From positions 3,534,001 to 3,598,000 of the forward strand of contig BCHX01000004.1 in assembly GCA_001599755.1 (NCBI GenBank): a stretch of 64,000 nucleotides of DNA. The letters run 5' to 3'. The notes under the pieces were generated by a model. It saw only the letters and a program-made list of their open reading frames with translations, was not told the origin of the DNA and did no database searches. Every line of letters begins with the position of its first letter. Position 1 is the stretch's first letter. This document shows positions 44,544 through 57,058 of the stretch, piece by piece. The DNA comes from Gliomastix tumulicola. Its lineage: Eukaryota > Ascomycota > Sordariomycetes > Hypocreales > Bionectriaceae. A program made the translations under genes and the position numbers.

Positions 44544-47412
44544 TTAGACTCGCTGATAGAACAGCAGGTACGCGACCTTGTTATCCTTGATGCTCTCTTT
44601 GTGCTGCTTGGCCTTGGTTCCATTGCCATTGCCGTTGGCGACGTTGCTCCAGCGCTTGTTGTTACCGGCAGAAGCTGTGACCTGTTTCCACCCATCCTCA
44701 TCATCACCACCATCCTCCTCTTCCATCGCCCCGAATCGGTTTCCGGAGGCACCGACAGGGGCACTCTCTTTCTGCTGACTCTTAGCCTCCTCCTCCGACC
44801 CAGTCTCGGCGACATCATCACTTCCGATGCGTCGGAGGACGGTATCGTCCATGCGAAGCCATTCCTGACCATCCTGGCGACGGACATCAACAGTGTAGTG
44901 ACCACCGCTGGCGTTCTTGCCGTGATGGTAGACGACGCTGATCAGCCTATACTTGGGCATCGAGCTCTCGCTGATAGTCTGGCGTTTCTGCCGAGACAGA
45001 GCCTCACGCGGGATCTCGAGCTCCAGGGGATAGTCAACCTTCTTCCATATCTTGATCGTGCCGTGGCCCTGGGCATCGAACTGGAAACGCTTCAGGTGCA
45101 AAATCAGAACCGGTGGCAAGGTCTCGATGAAAACCTGCTTGGTAGCGGGGATGTCCTTGCCACGGGGCGAGTTGAAATCGCCATGGAGGCGTTCCGGACG
45201 GGTGAGCCCGCGCAGGGCATCAACAACATTGCGCACATCGGGCGATCCAATGTCAAGCTGAAGCGGCTGGTAGGGCTCAGTGGTGATCGAGTCCTTCAGC
45301 CCAGGTACCCTGAACTCTGATCTGAGGAGACCACCAAAGATCTTGGTGATAGGTGTGGAGGCGTTGTTGCCGGAAGAGCGAGTCACGGCAGCTTTCTGCT
45401 TTCTTCCGACTTCGAGCCAGTCCCCAGACGGGTCAGCTTGATCGTCGCCCACCCCAGCGTCTGAGCCCCCAGCCTGACTAGCGGTCGGCGACAAGTTACC
45501 CACGACCTTGGTACACTCATCGTCAAGCGACTGCAGCAGGAACCCAAGGAACTCCTCCGCATCTTGCTGATGGCCGCGTCTCATGCTCGCGAATCGAGGA
45601 AGCTGCCTTATAGCTTCATACACGAATTCGGGAGTGAAAGGCTCGCCAAACTTCTCAAGATCTTCGGGCTTTAGGAGTTGGTGGAGTTGGGTAGAGGAAT
45701 TTGCGGCCTTTGAGACCGTGAATTCATGCATGAACATGATCCTAGGGCTGAGTCAGTATGCCGTGCTTATCGTGACATATTGGAAAAGGGGGGGACTCAC
45801 ATTGCGTCTATCAAAGGAGTGTCGCTCTTGAAGCTATGCGCAGCTTTGCTGCCCACCTGCTTCAAGAAGTCATAGAAAGGTGCACAAAACATCAAAACTT
45901 GCAAAATCTAATGCATGTTAGTTCTCATTTCAATAGTGATAGGCCGAGGGTTGGAATTAGCACATACCGAATTCATATAGCACATATTACCAGTGTTGAT
46001 CAGGCCGCGAGGCTCGATCCAAGAGATCTTGTCCATGGAATCCACTTGATAGGCGCGAATAGCCTCGGCCACGTTGGTCGCGTTGGACTTAGGGAATGTT
46101 GAAGATGATGGCTGCGACCCGTGGCCGTTGACAGTTGCCTTGTCCTGGGTAGACCCATTGGTATCAACAGCAGTAGATGCAGCGTTCTTCTTCGCAAAGA
46201 GATTCGCCCAGCTCGTTGGAGGTGCCCTCGCAGCTGGCTTGCTTGTTTCCTTGTCCTCGGTCTGAGCGTCAGCAACATCGGACACGCTTCCCTCCTGCAT
46301 CTCGGCCTGAGGCGCAGCGGTTGGAGAAGCTGTTCCGGCATCTTCAGTCTTGGTTTTGTCGCTTGGAGATGCTCTGGGGAGAGTCTTGGGAAGGGCTGGG
46401 ACTGCTGGGACAGCTTTGACTGGGGTGGCACTTGAGGCCGTCCCAGCGCGTGATCGCGCAGCGGAGCTCGAAGATGCTGTGGGTGTTTTGACTGTGGACT
46501 TGTCCTCTTGTTTGTCTTGAACAGGCGGGGTTTGCGGGCGAGCAGTTTCTGTTGAAGACGGGACAGCAGGCGCTGCTGAAGTTGTGGCTTGTTGAGACTC
46601 GAAAGTCGCGCCTTGTTGTTCAAGAGGCAGAGACACAGCATCGCCCGAAGGAAGACGACGCCTCCTCCTCACCTTTGGTGATCGCTTCGGAAAGTCTTCG
46701 TCTGGTCGTGATAGCCAGGGTAACTAGTAATGTCAGCAGAAGTTTCTCGGTATGTTGCTGGAACAAATGTACTCACCGGAGCTCTGAATGCTTTCTTCTC
46801 CGGGGCGGGAGTGGGTGGCGAGTCTTGAACCGACGGAGGAGCGACCGTCTGTGGTGTTGGGGGCGTCTGAGGAGGAGCCGTCTGCGACGAGTGCGTCGAT
46901 GATGGAGTATGAGGAGGGTTGGGCCCCGCGATCTGAGGACCAGGATGGTATGGGGAGGACAGAGCAGGAGACTGCTGGTGGTGACGAGGAGGGTAGTTCG
47001 GGGGTTGGTTGACACCCATGGGGTGGGCGTAGGCGTGAACAGGCGGCGGCGACCGCGAGAAGTACTGGAACGGGGCGTGTCCTTGGGCTGGAACAGCGCC
47101 GTTCGGGTACTGCGGCGGCATGCCATAGTAGGGCTGAGGCGCACCGTACGGCCCGTAAGCATACATCTGGGCGTTCATATGTTGGTGGTACTGCGGCGCA
47201 TACTGGGGATGGTGGTGAGGCGGCGGACCGGCGTGTGCATGAGGAGGAGGGCCTCTCCTCCGCGGGCCGGGATGACCATGATGCGCAGGCATATGGCCAA
47301 CGACCGGCGGAGGACCGCCAGGCATGTCGACGATGCCAGGAGGCATGCCTGGTCCGGATACAGCCTGCGCCAGCGGTATGTTCTGCCCAGCCGGCAGATG
47401 GCGGTTACTCAT
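44544..47412 (-). CDS. ubp3: Ubiquitin-specific protease, UBP3/USP10 type
   Basis: Minus-strand exons 47412-46777, 46723-45968, 45907-45801 and 45741-44544 give 898 aa. The first 210 residues are Pro/His/Tyr/Gly-rich and disordered. A Ser/Thr/Ala-rich linker runs to about 440. The USP domain starts with GLINTGNMCYMNS, where the catalytic Cys460 sits at the end of exon 2, continues with ILQVLMFCAPFYDFL, and ends with the histidine box YHHGKNASGGHYTVDV (His about 781) and AYLLFYQRV. PLPWLSRPDEDFP-like LPWLSRPDEDFPKRSPKV precedes the linker. Yeast Ubp3 works with Bre5 in vesicle transport, stress granules and ribophagy. The UBP3/USP10 name rests on the cysteine box and layout. Confidence 0.9.
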
Positions 47413-48508
47413 CCTGCCGGCTTGGGATTCTCCTTGGAGGACGGGTGTCGCCCAGCGGTGGTGCGACGCCCCGGATTCTCAGCCCTCCCAAGTATTGCGA
47501 GTTCCGATTGGGAGCTTGGACAGCTAGTCGAGGGTCGGGCGGCGCGCAGTTGGGCTCGATCCGACCGATCGTGTTCGTTGGTCGCTCGTCTGAGGGAGAT
47601 GGCCGCGGCCGGTCTCGGGGGAGATGAGATGCTGAGTAGCAGGGTTAGTCGAAGAAGGACTGCTCAAGCACGGAGCACGCGACGCGCACGTACAAGCAAT
47701 GCGACACGCAGAGTGCCGGGGAACAAGATCGGAGCCAGGGACTCAGTCCGGTGTCTCTCGCAGCGCAGGAGCGTACGAGTGCGCAGGCACCAGGGGCGAT
47801 GCTCAGCAAACAGTCGTGGTCGACTCGTCGATGGAGAAAATAAAATTCCACAGAAGGTGACCAACTGGCGACCACCAACTAAGGCCCAGAAAGAGTGTGC
47901 GGCCCACTCTTAACTAACGTCTTTCCAGCTACCTAGTATGGGGGGGATTTCTTAGGCAGGTTGCCCGAGAGGAAATGTGGAAAGTCAGCCTCAACTCGAC
48001 CTTAGTAAAATTACGTGACAGGCACGGAGAACGCAGAGCAGAATGCGCGGGCTGACGTCGTTTAAAAGGACTCCTGGCGCCTCGGCCTTTTCAGCCTCGC
48101 CAGCATGGCTGGGAATCAAGAAACTCGGAACTTTATTCACTGACTCTCACTGATATTTGAGGCTGGTCACCTTACCCACAGTCTTTTGTGACGCACACCG
48201 TCCAACCCCCTCGTGTGTTGCCGGCACTCATATGGGGACTTGACTACGCAAAATCGTCTCCTTAGGGCAGTCCGCAGGTGCTGAACTGTTCCGGTATGGC
48301 GGCTCGGCACAATTCGCCAGCATCTAATTGAGAATAAAGCAGGCGTTTCCAAGCGCGTGTTCAGGAATCAGAGGGCTACGAGTAGACGTAGGGACGCATC
48401 CAAGGTACTCACGGAGGAGATACTGGTGACCAAAGGCATAATTTATACAGTAGTTAGCTACCTAGATCTGGATACACATGGCGCTCATCTACGCCTATGT
48501 GTCTCTGA
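47413..48508. other. Spacer between SAE2 3' end and UBP3 promoter
   Basis: 1.1 kb with the UBP3 promoter and leader and the SAE2 3' flank. Open frames here overlap on both strands without domains. No gene is supported. Confidence 0.5.
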
Positions 48509-50585
48509 CTACTCGTCGCGAAACAACCACCTCCCATCTGAACGCATGGCCTCTCGATATCGCTCCTGAATCTGCTGCCTCTCTCTCTTCCCCGCCTCAG
48601 CCCTATTTGTCTGGAGCTCTTGCGTGTTCGGAAAATCTGCATTCCAGAATCCAGGGGGCGATCGCATTCGAGAGAAACGGTGCCTATGCCTCCCATATTT
48701 GTTTGCGAGCTCCCGCATCTTGGCTTCGATCCAAACCTCAGCGCGCTCCTCCTTTGTCATCATCGCCAAGCGATAGCAATAATCGCCCAGATACTCTTCC
48801 AAAAGTCTTTGCTCCTCCTGGCGTTGCTCAGCGGTGAGCGGAGGGTTCGGCCGCTGCGAAAGTGCTAAAGCTCGAAACTCCTTTCCACAGCAATGCATAT
48901 CAACACAGCCTGGCAGGCATGCTCTGTCGTCCTTGTTGCGAACAACCTCGGAGAATGCAAAATCGTGTCCATCGTTCAGGCGAGGGTTTATCTTGAAGTC
49001 GTCCAATTTCAGCTCCGATACCGGCTTCTTCCGCAGTAAACCACGGGGCTTCTTAGTCTGGGCAGACTGCACTCTATTGTGGACGGTGTTGGTTGCATCT
49101 GCGAGGGGAGGGCGTGGCGTAGTCGGCTCCGGTGCATCAAAGCGCTCAGCAGCTGCCCTTCCATTCTTATCAAAGGGCAGATCCCGAGGCTTAGGCATAG
49201 CCAGGCCACCGTTCATGACCGTGGGAGCTGATCGGCCTCGAGGACTAGGACGATCAATCCTCCCATTATCCTCCGAATAATGAGTATTAAGAAGAGCATC
49301 CAGCCGGCCTTTAGCCCCTGGATTCGTTGCCCTCGTCTTAATCAGGCTGGGTGAGTCTTGCGCCGGCTGCGCGTAGACAGCGCCGTCTTCGGCTAACACT
49401 GCTATCCCTCGGCTCAGGCCCTTTCTCAGCGACTGCTCAGGAGGTTCTGTCGGCGTATGCTTGTGAGAAACCCGCCCTTTGAAGTCAATAGGAGTCAAAG
49501 CTGAGGAATATATGCCAGAGTGAGCTGCGACATCGTTGGGAACTGACGTTGGTCCTGCTAGTCTGGCATCTGTCCGGTGGTCCTTGTCGTTGACTGGTTG
49601 CTCTCGCTCCTGGTGCCTCTTTGGGGTTGCGATTGCTGGACTTTGGTCGTCGAGATCAATGCTGTCGGACCCTCCAAAGTTGAAATCTAGTAGAGCTGGG
49701 AGGGGACTTGAGTTATTGTCACTGGGCTCAGCCTTCACTCTTCGGTACTCTGGGCCCTCGAGGGCATGGTCCCCCAATTTTCGTTTCCTGAGCGAACGTT
49801 CTTCAACAAAGACCGCCTGGTCCGAAGACGGTTCCTTCTTGATCTTGACCGGCACTTTGTCCTGGATGGGTAGAGCGGGTAAATCAGGCTCGTCCGTGTT
49901 CCGGGATGAGTGTGAGGCCGTTCGACTCGTTGCGGCCGTCACATCTGACTCCCTTCCACTCATGCGGGTTGCATCGATTGATCGTGACGCCGTCAAAGGA
50001 TTGGGTTCGGGAGTCGAGGTTGAACGTCGTGGGCCATCCTCATCTTCATTCGGCAGAGGTGAAACGCCTGGCTGCTGGATGTTTTGATCCAGAATGTGAA
50101 TTTGATATTCAACTTCAGCTTCTCGGATCCTTTTCTCGAGGAGCTTCGCGTGCTGAATCCATTGGTCTCGCTCCTGGCGCCGCTTCTGGAGTGCATCCTT
50201 GGCTTTCTTGAAGTTCTCCGCCAGTGCATTGTACCTGTGGTTTAGACGGGTGTATTCCGAATGCCAGTCCTTCTTGCTTCTAGAAGCATCGCTGGCATCA
50301 CCCTGGTTCCCATTGCCCGTCGGTGGGTTACTAGCCCCCATCTCCGATACTGGTCTCCGACTTGATGCATCATGTGCTGTAATTGCAGGGCGGCAATCAG
50401 ACGATCCAGCCTCGGTATTATTTGCAGCTTGACGCTGAAGCTCTTTCGAACGCGGTCAGTCGCGTCAAAGTAAGCTTGGGGGTTAGAAACCACGTACCAT
50501 TGGTCAAGTCGTGGTCTATCTGCCGGCATATCGTATTGATGGCTTCCAAAAGCGCTGGACGGCCTTTGGTAAACCAGCTGTCCAT
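48509..50585 (-). CDS. sae2: SAE2/CtIP-type DNA end-resection factor
   Basis: Cofactor of the Mre11-Rad50-Nbs1 nuclease that opens double-strand breaks for recombination, in the nucleus. Minus-strand exons 50585-50498 and 50442-48509, separated by a 55-bp intron, give 673 aa. The first exon adds MDSWFTKGRPALLEAINTIC, then QIDHDLTN, which continues in frame as ELQRQAANN. An ATG at 50341 opens the long second exon but is residue 64. A coiled coil lies at about 85-150 (RLNHRYNALAENFKKAKDAL). A disordered, acidic middle follows. The C-terminus has the conserved Sae2/CtIP block: CLPGCVDMHCCGKEF and YGRHRHRFSRMRSPPGFWN, then DFPNTQE. Phospho-sites for CDK and ATM/ATR are likely in the middle part, as in the family. 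Confidence 0.92.
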
Positions 50586-52144
50586 TGTTTTGAGGGCAAG
50601 CTAGGGCAATAGGCGTGTGCTACCAAAAAGTTCAGCACGACATGGGATCTCCATTGCAAGCTGGACGCGTCGGAGGTTGAGTCCAAGCGCGCCCCGCACG
50701 CCTGGACACGTGACGTCCAGCCATCTCCACGCTCAAGCTGGAAGGTTGCCACACACAGGCAGCTGCATCATGTCGCCCATAATTTATTTTTATCTGCAAG
50801 TGGGATTCTTGCCATTGTGAAAATCTTCTGCGTAAGGAGGCCGGACCGACCTGGGCCGGACGTCGATCCTACAGACACCTGGCTAAGACACGTCGAGTTG
50901 TCGATGGGGATCCAGGCTCCTTTTGCCGTTGGCGCCCAAATGCAGTGCTGTCATGGTGCTCGTATTGCAGGAAGTGTGTGGCCATTGCTGTGTTTCGTTG
51001 GGGTGACATCAGGGACAGATCTGCATCGCACAGATTGAGCCGCACCACGTTGACGAGAGCACAAGAGCAGTCTCGTTTACCCCTACAGACGCGCGTGACC
51101 GGGCCATTGATAGGCCGCCGTGCTCCTAAATTTTCCCCGTCGCTCCGCATGGGCTTGACCACTACGGTCAGTAGGTACTTGGGCGAGGGACCAACGCTGC
51201 AACGGTCTGACGGTGTGAGGTGGACGGGTTGGAATCCTGACGCAGCGTCCCCGCTTCCTGGCTTCGAGTGTGATGTGCTCCACGATCGTTGGTCAGGTCC
51301 GTCATCAGCGGTACTTCGGTACCTCGATGCGGGGCATCGCCTGCGACACAGCCTCTTAAACATCGCCAGCGTGCAGTTTGCAACGCTTCCAAACCTTAAA
51401 AAAATCTCGAGTCGAGGCTGCCCCGTCCGAGTCAATGGCCACTGAGGCGACTTCGGGAGCCATTAGCAGGTCGCTGGCAGGCCATTGGGCGCCCATTGGC
51501 TGTGCTGCGTCCACTGTCGCTCCCGGCTGGCTCTGCGAGAAGCCGCCGTCCAGCGATTGGCCCTGGTCTCGCACAAATCCAGCCGGAGACAAACAAGCAA
51601 AATAAATAGAAATTTCCAATATTGAAACGCCGTTACACTAGCAGGTCCTTGGTGGCGGCCATGCCCCGTGCTCGTGCCTCGCTACCTGACCACCTACCTC
51701 ACTCGCTCACATTTCGGTGGTGCTTGTGGTGCTTGGGCTAGCGCCACAAAAATTCAAAAAGGCCATCCCAATCTTCAAAACCCGTTTCCTCCTCTCCTCC
51801 CCCCGTTTACGCCTGCACATCACCTTTCTCTCCAAACGTCACCAGACCCAACTCTCAATTGCAGTAGTCGCCCGACCTTCTGGCCCTATTTCACCATCCT
51901 GTGAGTCCCTGACGCTCTCTGGCGCTCTGCGCCTGCTGCCTCTGCCGTCCCACTTGCAGCAATGGACTGTCGCGTTGAGGGGTCGATCGCATCTCTGTGC
52001 CATTGTGGCGTGCAGATACAGATCTAGCCCACCACCCCATCCATTTTCAGAGGTTTTCCAACTTCTTTTCTCCTTCCAAAGGCTAACGTTTTCTCTTTCG
52101 ACTGCCAGACCAACCGTACCTCTACCAACGTCCCAGACATCACA
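50586..52144. other. Divergent spacer, SAE2 and the CCHC protein
   Basis: 1.6 kb with both promoters. The last 400 bases before the CCHC gene are C/T-rich, typical of a leader of a highly expressed fungal gene. No gene is supported. Confidence 0.5.
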
Positions 52145-53274
52145 ATGGACTACCAGCCCCAGCGCGGAGCATGCTACTCCTGTAAGTGAGCCCATGATTT
52201 TCTCTCTGCCCCCTCCATCGACGGCTGTTGCCCGTTTCGGGCGCTGTCGCTGCTGCCCGCGCGATGTGCGGTGAGGAAAAAGTTACCTCCCCTCCCACTT
52301 CTCCCACCTCCCACTTCGTGCCAACCCCACCATCCGATTCGACAACTTCTCATACCTCGGGCAACGCGCGCTGACCTGGATTGAACGTTTGCAGGTGGCA
52401 ACGCCGGCCATCAGGTACGATGATATCGTAATTTACTTACAGAACGCCTCTCACCATTTTTTTCAGGCTCGCGACTGTCCCACCAAAGGTCCTGCTAAGT
52501 GGTGAGTGAAGCCCACGTGAGACGGCACACATTGTTTTACTGACCTGGTTTTAGCTACAACTGTGGTGGTATGTCTACATTATCCAAACCATGTGCAATA
52601 AAACCTAACACTGACTTCCCCGTCAATCAGGCGAGGGCCACATGAGTGAGTTTTCCCAGCCTACATCATCCGTCTGGCGAATAATTCTCGTCTAACATAT
52701 CCCCAGGCCGTGATTGCCCCGAGCCGGCCAAGGACAACAAGGCCTGCTACAAGTGCGGCCAGGCTGGACACATCTCCCGTGACTGCCCCATTGGTGGCGG
52801 TGCTGCTGCTGGCGGCGGCGGCGGCGGCGGCGGTCAGGCCACCGAGTGCTACAAGGTACGGCTCTTGAAACTCCTACCAAGGCAGCGCGAGAGGCTAATC
52901 AGTGTAACAGTGCGGTGAGATGGGCCACATTGCCCGCAACTGCACCCGCTCCGGCGGCGGTTTCGGCGGATCCTATGGCGGCAGCGGTGGCTATGGCGGT
53001 GGCGGTGGCGGCTCTGGCAAGACCTGCTACTCGTGCGGTGGCTACGGCCACATGTCTCGTAAGTCCTCCTCGGTCCTCCTCCGTCATCATCGACAGATCG
53101 ATGCCATATACTAAACAGATATTAGGCGAGTGCGTCAACGGCATGAAGTGCTACAACTGCGGCGAGTCCGGCCACTACTCCCGTGACTGCCCCAAGGAGT
53201 CCGCCGGCGGCGAGAAGATCTGCTACAAGTGCCAGCAGTCTGGCCACGTCCAGGCTCAGTGCCCCAACAACTAA
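52145..53274 (+). CDS. gis2: CCHC zinc-knuckle protein, GIS2/Byr3/CNBP-like
   Basis: Eight exons: 52145-52181, 52395-52414, 52467-52501, 52555-52568, 52631-52645, 52707-52855, 52911-53058 and 53126-53274, giving 188 aa. Seven CX2CX4HX4C zinc knuckles appear in order, such as CYNCGGEGHMSRDC, CYKCGQAGHISRDC and CYSCGGYGHMSREC. Seven is the number in GIS2 and CNBP. Gly-rich linkers separate knuckles 3, 4 and 5, including a run of glycines coded by GGC repeats (52811-52833). These proteins bind single-stranded nucleic acid and mRNA and act in translation and stress granules. Exons 2, 4 and 5 are only 20, 14 and 15 nt. All joins keep the frame and rebuild complete knuckles, which strongly supports the model. 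Confidence 0.95.
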
Positions 53275-54015
53275 ACTCGACATGTTGGGAGCCCTCACGT
53301 TCTTTACGAGCCAGGGAGAAGTTGGCGTGGCAGCTTCATGATACCCACGACAAAAATCGATTTCCTTTTATTGTGATTTTAACGACATCTCATGGGCAAT
53401 GCCCGGACCTCAGAAAAAAGGGGAAAATGGGAGGAACTCTAAAAAAGTTTGGCCGTCTGTTTCGTGGTCTACGGCCGATGGCACGGTACAACGTTTGATT
53501 GCGACTCGCGTTGCTTGAGGGTGGTTACGGTATCGATTTTGCATCCAAAACTAGGCATCTATGGAAGGACTATTGGCATGAGTCGTGTCAAGCCACGAAC
53601 TGCAGACACTGGCTTCAAATGGACGAGACAGGGTTAGTCGTGGCACAGCACAGTCACGGCTAGGGTCTTGAGACACGATCAACCAAGATGTATTTCGAAG
53701 GCGCTGAGGCCTAGGGTCATAAGGACATGCTCAGTTGCTTGCCAGTCAGGATGAGATGAAATTCGTGGATCCTGATGCGAGTCAGGCTGAGATCATTGCG
53801 TGAAGTGTTGTCAAAGTGCCATTGAATGAGTTGGCTTCCCATGGGCACTCGTGATGAAGCAAGATACTATGTTCCGTTTCCAAAGAGTCACCACAGACCG
53901 GTATGGGCGGATACAGGACCCCAAGTCTAGTACATACAGGTTTCTCTAACCAAAGAACGCCAAATCTAAGCTTATGCGCCTAACCGTAGCCAACCCTCTC
54001 AGAGTGTCGACCTCG
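53275..54015. other. Convergent 3' region, CCHC gene and acyl-CoA dehydrogenase
   Basis: Between two converging stops. Likely 3' UTRs. No gene is supported. Confidence 0.55.
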
Positions 54016-55742
54016 TTACAGCCGAGACTTGGGGAAGCCCTTCATGGCTTGCCTCACACCGAGATCGGCCAGAACCTCCTCGGCGCCACCGAGGATGGCA
54101 TCGAACTTGTACGTGCGATGGAACATCTCGATGTACTTGCCCATGCCGGTCTGCGTCAGCCCACGGCCGCCCCAGATCTGAACGGACTCGTCCGCGATCT
54201 CGTGGGCGGCGCGGGTCGAGCTCAGCTTCAGTAGGGCGATCGGGCCGGCAAGGTGCTGGGCCTGCTGAGAGTAAGGCATGTGGCACATCTGGTATGTAAT
54301 GGTCTCCAGATAGGACTGTGCCTGCTCAACGAGAGCAATCATCTTAGCCAACCTACAGGTGTCATGTTAGTTCATGTCATTGAAAGTTCCAAGACTTCAA
54401 CTCACTTCTGACGGATGACGGGCTGGTCGATGAGTCGCTTGCCGAAGACGATTCGCTGGTTCGACCACTTGAGACTTTCCTCAACGACGGTCCTGGAGTT
54501 GCGGATCACGCTGCCTGTTCATTGTTAGCCTCCGCCTGTATATAGTCTCTCATTCCACGGCTTTCACTTACAGCACATGACCCATCGTTCATGGTTGAAG
54601 TTGGAGAGGATGACGTGGATGCCCTTGTTCTCCTCGCCGAGGAGGTTCTCTACAGGCACCTTAACGTTGTCGAAGGTGATATAGGCGGTACCGGCGGCAG
54701 GGGAGTACGATGTCTTAATGGGCTTGGTCTCAACACCTTCCTGGCGGGGGATGAGGAGGACGCTGAGACCCTTGCCTGTCCTGACGCCCGTCACGAAGTA
54801 GTCGGACCATGTGCCGTTAGTGATCCACTTCTTGGTGCCATTCACGATCTAGTTAGACGAGACAGACTCGTTAGCTGGAAGGGATTCATCAATGAGACAG
54901 GCGGGGGGGGGTAGGCGGCCTACAAAGTGCTTCCCATCAGGGGTCCTCTCGGCCGTCGTCCGCAGGTTCGCAACATCCGAGCCAGCAAACGCCTCCGTGA
55001 TGGCGAGGCTGATCTTCTTCTTCCCGCTGAACACCTCGTCCGCAATGCGGTCCCTCCACGCAGCATCCTTAGCAAAGTTGAGCACGGCCGTGAGGCCGAT
55101 GGTCATGCCGGCCATGTTCCCGTCCTGGAAGCCGCGGTTCAGCGGCCGGCCCATCTCCTGCGAGATGATGAGGTCGTGGAAGTAGTCGAACTCGTCGCCG
55201 CGGACGGCGCCGCCCAGCAGCTCGTGGCCGTGCAGGTGCTTGCCCGGGCCGAGGCGCATGCGCAGGATGCCCTGGGCGCTCATGCGGTCGATGAGCTCCT
55301 GGCTGATGGGCCGGCCCGTGGTCTCGCACTCGTGGGCCTCGGGCGCGACGTACCGGTCCGTGAACTCGCGGACGGCCCTCTGCAGGCGGCGGTGGCTCTC
55401 GCCGTAGTACGGCGTGCGGAACGGCGGCGACAGCCAGAGGGGCTCGGCGTAGGGCACGGGGCTGAGATCGCCGGGCTTGGGCGTGAGGACCTGCGGCTTC
55501 TCGCCGGCGACGGTGCCGATGGCCAGGTCCGCGTACTTGGTCAGGACCTCGTGGCGGTGCAGGTTGTAGAAGGCGTCGGTGGCGTCCTGGCCCGCGACCT
55601 GCTTGAGGACGGACTCGCCGCCTGGATGCGCGTCGATGAAGTCGGTCAGATCATAGACGGTCGAGTCTATGATACACCAGAGCGAGTCTTCCGAGGTGTG
55701 CTCGCGCACCTCCTCGCGGGTGAACGTTTTTGCTGAAGCCAT
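54016..55742 (-). CDS. Cytochrome b5-acyl-CoA dehydrogenase fusion
   Basis: Minus-strand exons 55742-54924, 54848-54572, 54514-54406 and 54352-54016 give 513 aa. Residues 1-80 form a cytochrome b5 domain with the haem motif HPGG (His39) and a second haem histidine near 62 in YNLHRHEV. An acyl-CoA dehydrogenase domain follows, with ITEAFAGSDVANLRTTA, KHFIVNGTKKWITNG (formed by splicing), YITFDNVKVPVENLLGE and a C-terminal FAD/substrate helix in VQIWGGRGLTQTGMGKYIEM. It oxidises an acyl-CoA, and the b5 domain probably hands electrons on or receives them. Similar fusions are known in fungi. No presequence is seen; the C-terminus ends in SRL, which matches a PTS1 peroxisomal signal. Confidence 0.93.
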
Positions 55743-57058
55743 GGCTGTCTGTCTGTCTGTCTGCGTGCTATCACGGGTTCAGGTGAAGGGGAGGGAGGAA
55801 AGAAGAAAGAGAGGATGACGCCGGACAGGGAAGCTTTGAATGAGGAAAGCATGGATGAACGCCGAGGTTGATCCCAATGGATCTTACGCTTAAGTACTTA
55901 GTGCCTATCTACCTGCACACATAACGCATGCCGCATAACCAAATGCAGTCAAGGAATGGACCGAGACACGTCTGAACACCCTGCTAGAAGTCTAATCCAA
56001 CTGTCAAGAGACCCCCTTTGCCTCGGCTCGGCGCATTCCTTGTCTCTCTTCCCCAGAATTCCCGTCCTTAAGCGCTATTTCAGGCTTGGCGATCTCGCAA
56101 ATGCCTTCGTCGCTATTGGCTGGCTGGACGACGCTCTACCGGTGCTGCCGATGCGCCCTGCAGGTGAGGGAGACCTGTTTAAAGACGACCTTCCCTTTGC
56201 GACAGAAGCATGAGTGAAGATGATTGAGATACAGACTTCAGAGAACTAGATGAATCAGTGCCTGAAGGACGGGAGTTTGACCACCTACGAGAGGTCATAT
56301 GAGCTACCCTACACCTTATTCCATGTGTCCTACCTACCCTACAGCATCGTCGGCCTCCTCCGGATGCGGCCTCATTGTCCCCTCGTTCCCGCATCTGGTG
56401 GACACCCTCTTCGGGTTTCTCGACGCAACCCCGTGAGATGCCACTCGAAACTCATTGGCTACTTTTATAGGGGATTCCCTTGACGGGTGGCGCCCTGAGC
56501 TAGTCCTCTCCTCCCTCATGCTCAAGCGTCTGGGACGATAAGGCACCTCATCTAAATGTGCATCTCTTATCGAAATCCCTCAGTGCCAGTTGCTACCCTA
56601 CCTTTTCCTTACCAAGACATACGATGAGACTTTGCGTGGGATGCCATCAAGGTGAGTCTCGAATGGGAGGCCGGGGCAGGAATCGAGAGAACAGTCTAGC
56701 CCCTGCTTGCTGGCATGTTGGGGGAGTGGGAATCCATGCCTGGTGCTCCCTGCCCTGAGTTGAGGCTCTCTTGTCTTCCTACCTTTTTTATCGATTCTCT
56801 TCTAGTACGGCAAAAGCCAAGAGATGAGTATTGAAAGCCTCCGTCGTTCCGTCCACGACGAGAATATGGATATAGGTGGGCTGCCAGTCGATGTGCCACC
56901 GATCTTCAAGTGATAGCCTCTCCCAACCACCTATAGTCCCCTCACCTACTGACTCACCACCGTTGTCGTCTTATTAATACACCACCTTGGATAGCCATCT
57001 TGCTCCTTCTCTCTTCTCTCTTCACTACCTAGACTATACTTTATCGAAATATTTCAAC
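55743..57058. other. Divergent spacer, acyl-CoA dehydrogenase and second amine oxidase
   Basis: 1.3 kb with both promoters. A TGTC repeat (55745-55761) lies just before the dehydrogenase start. No gene is supported. Confidence 0.5.

Noticed and set aside
46909..47913. 334-codon plus-strand open frame over the UBP3 N-terminus
   Set aside because: Arg-rich antisense of the Pro/His-rich UBP3 tail; no domain.
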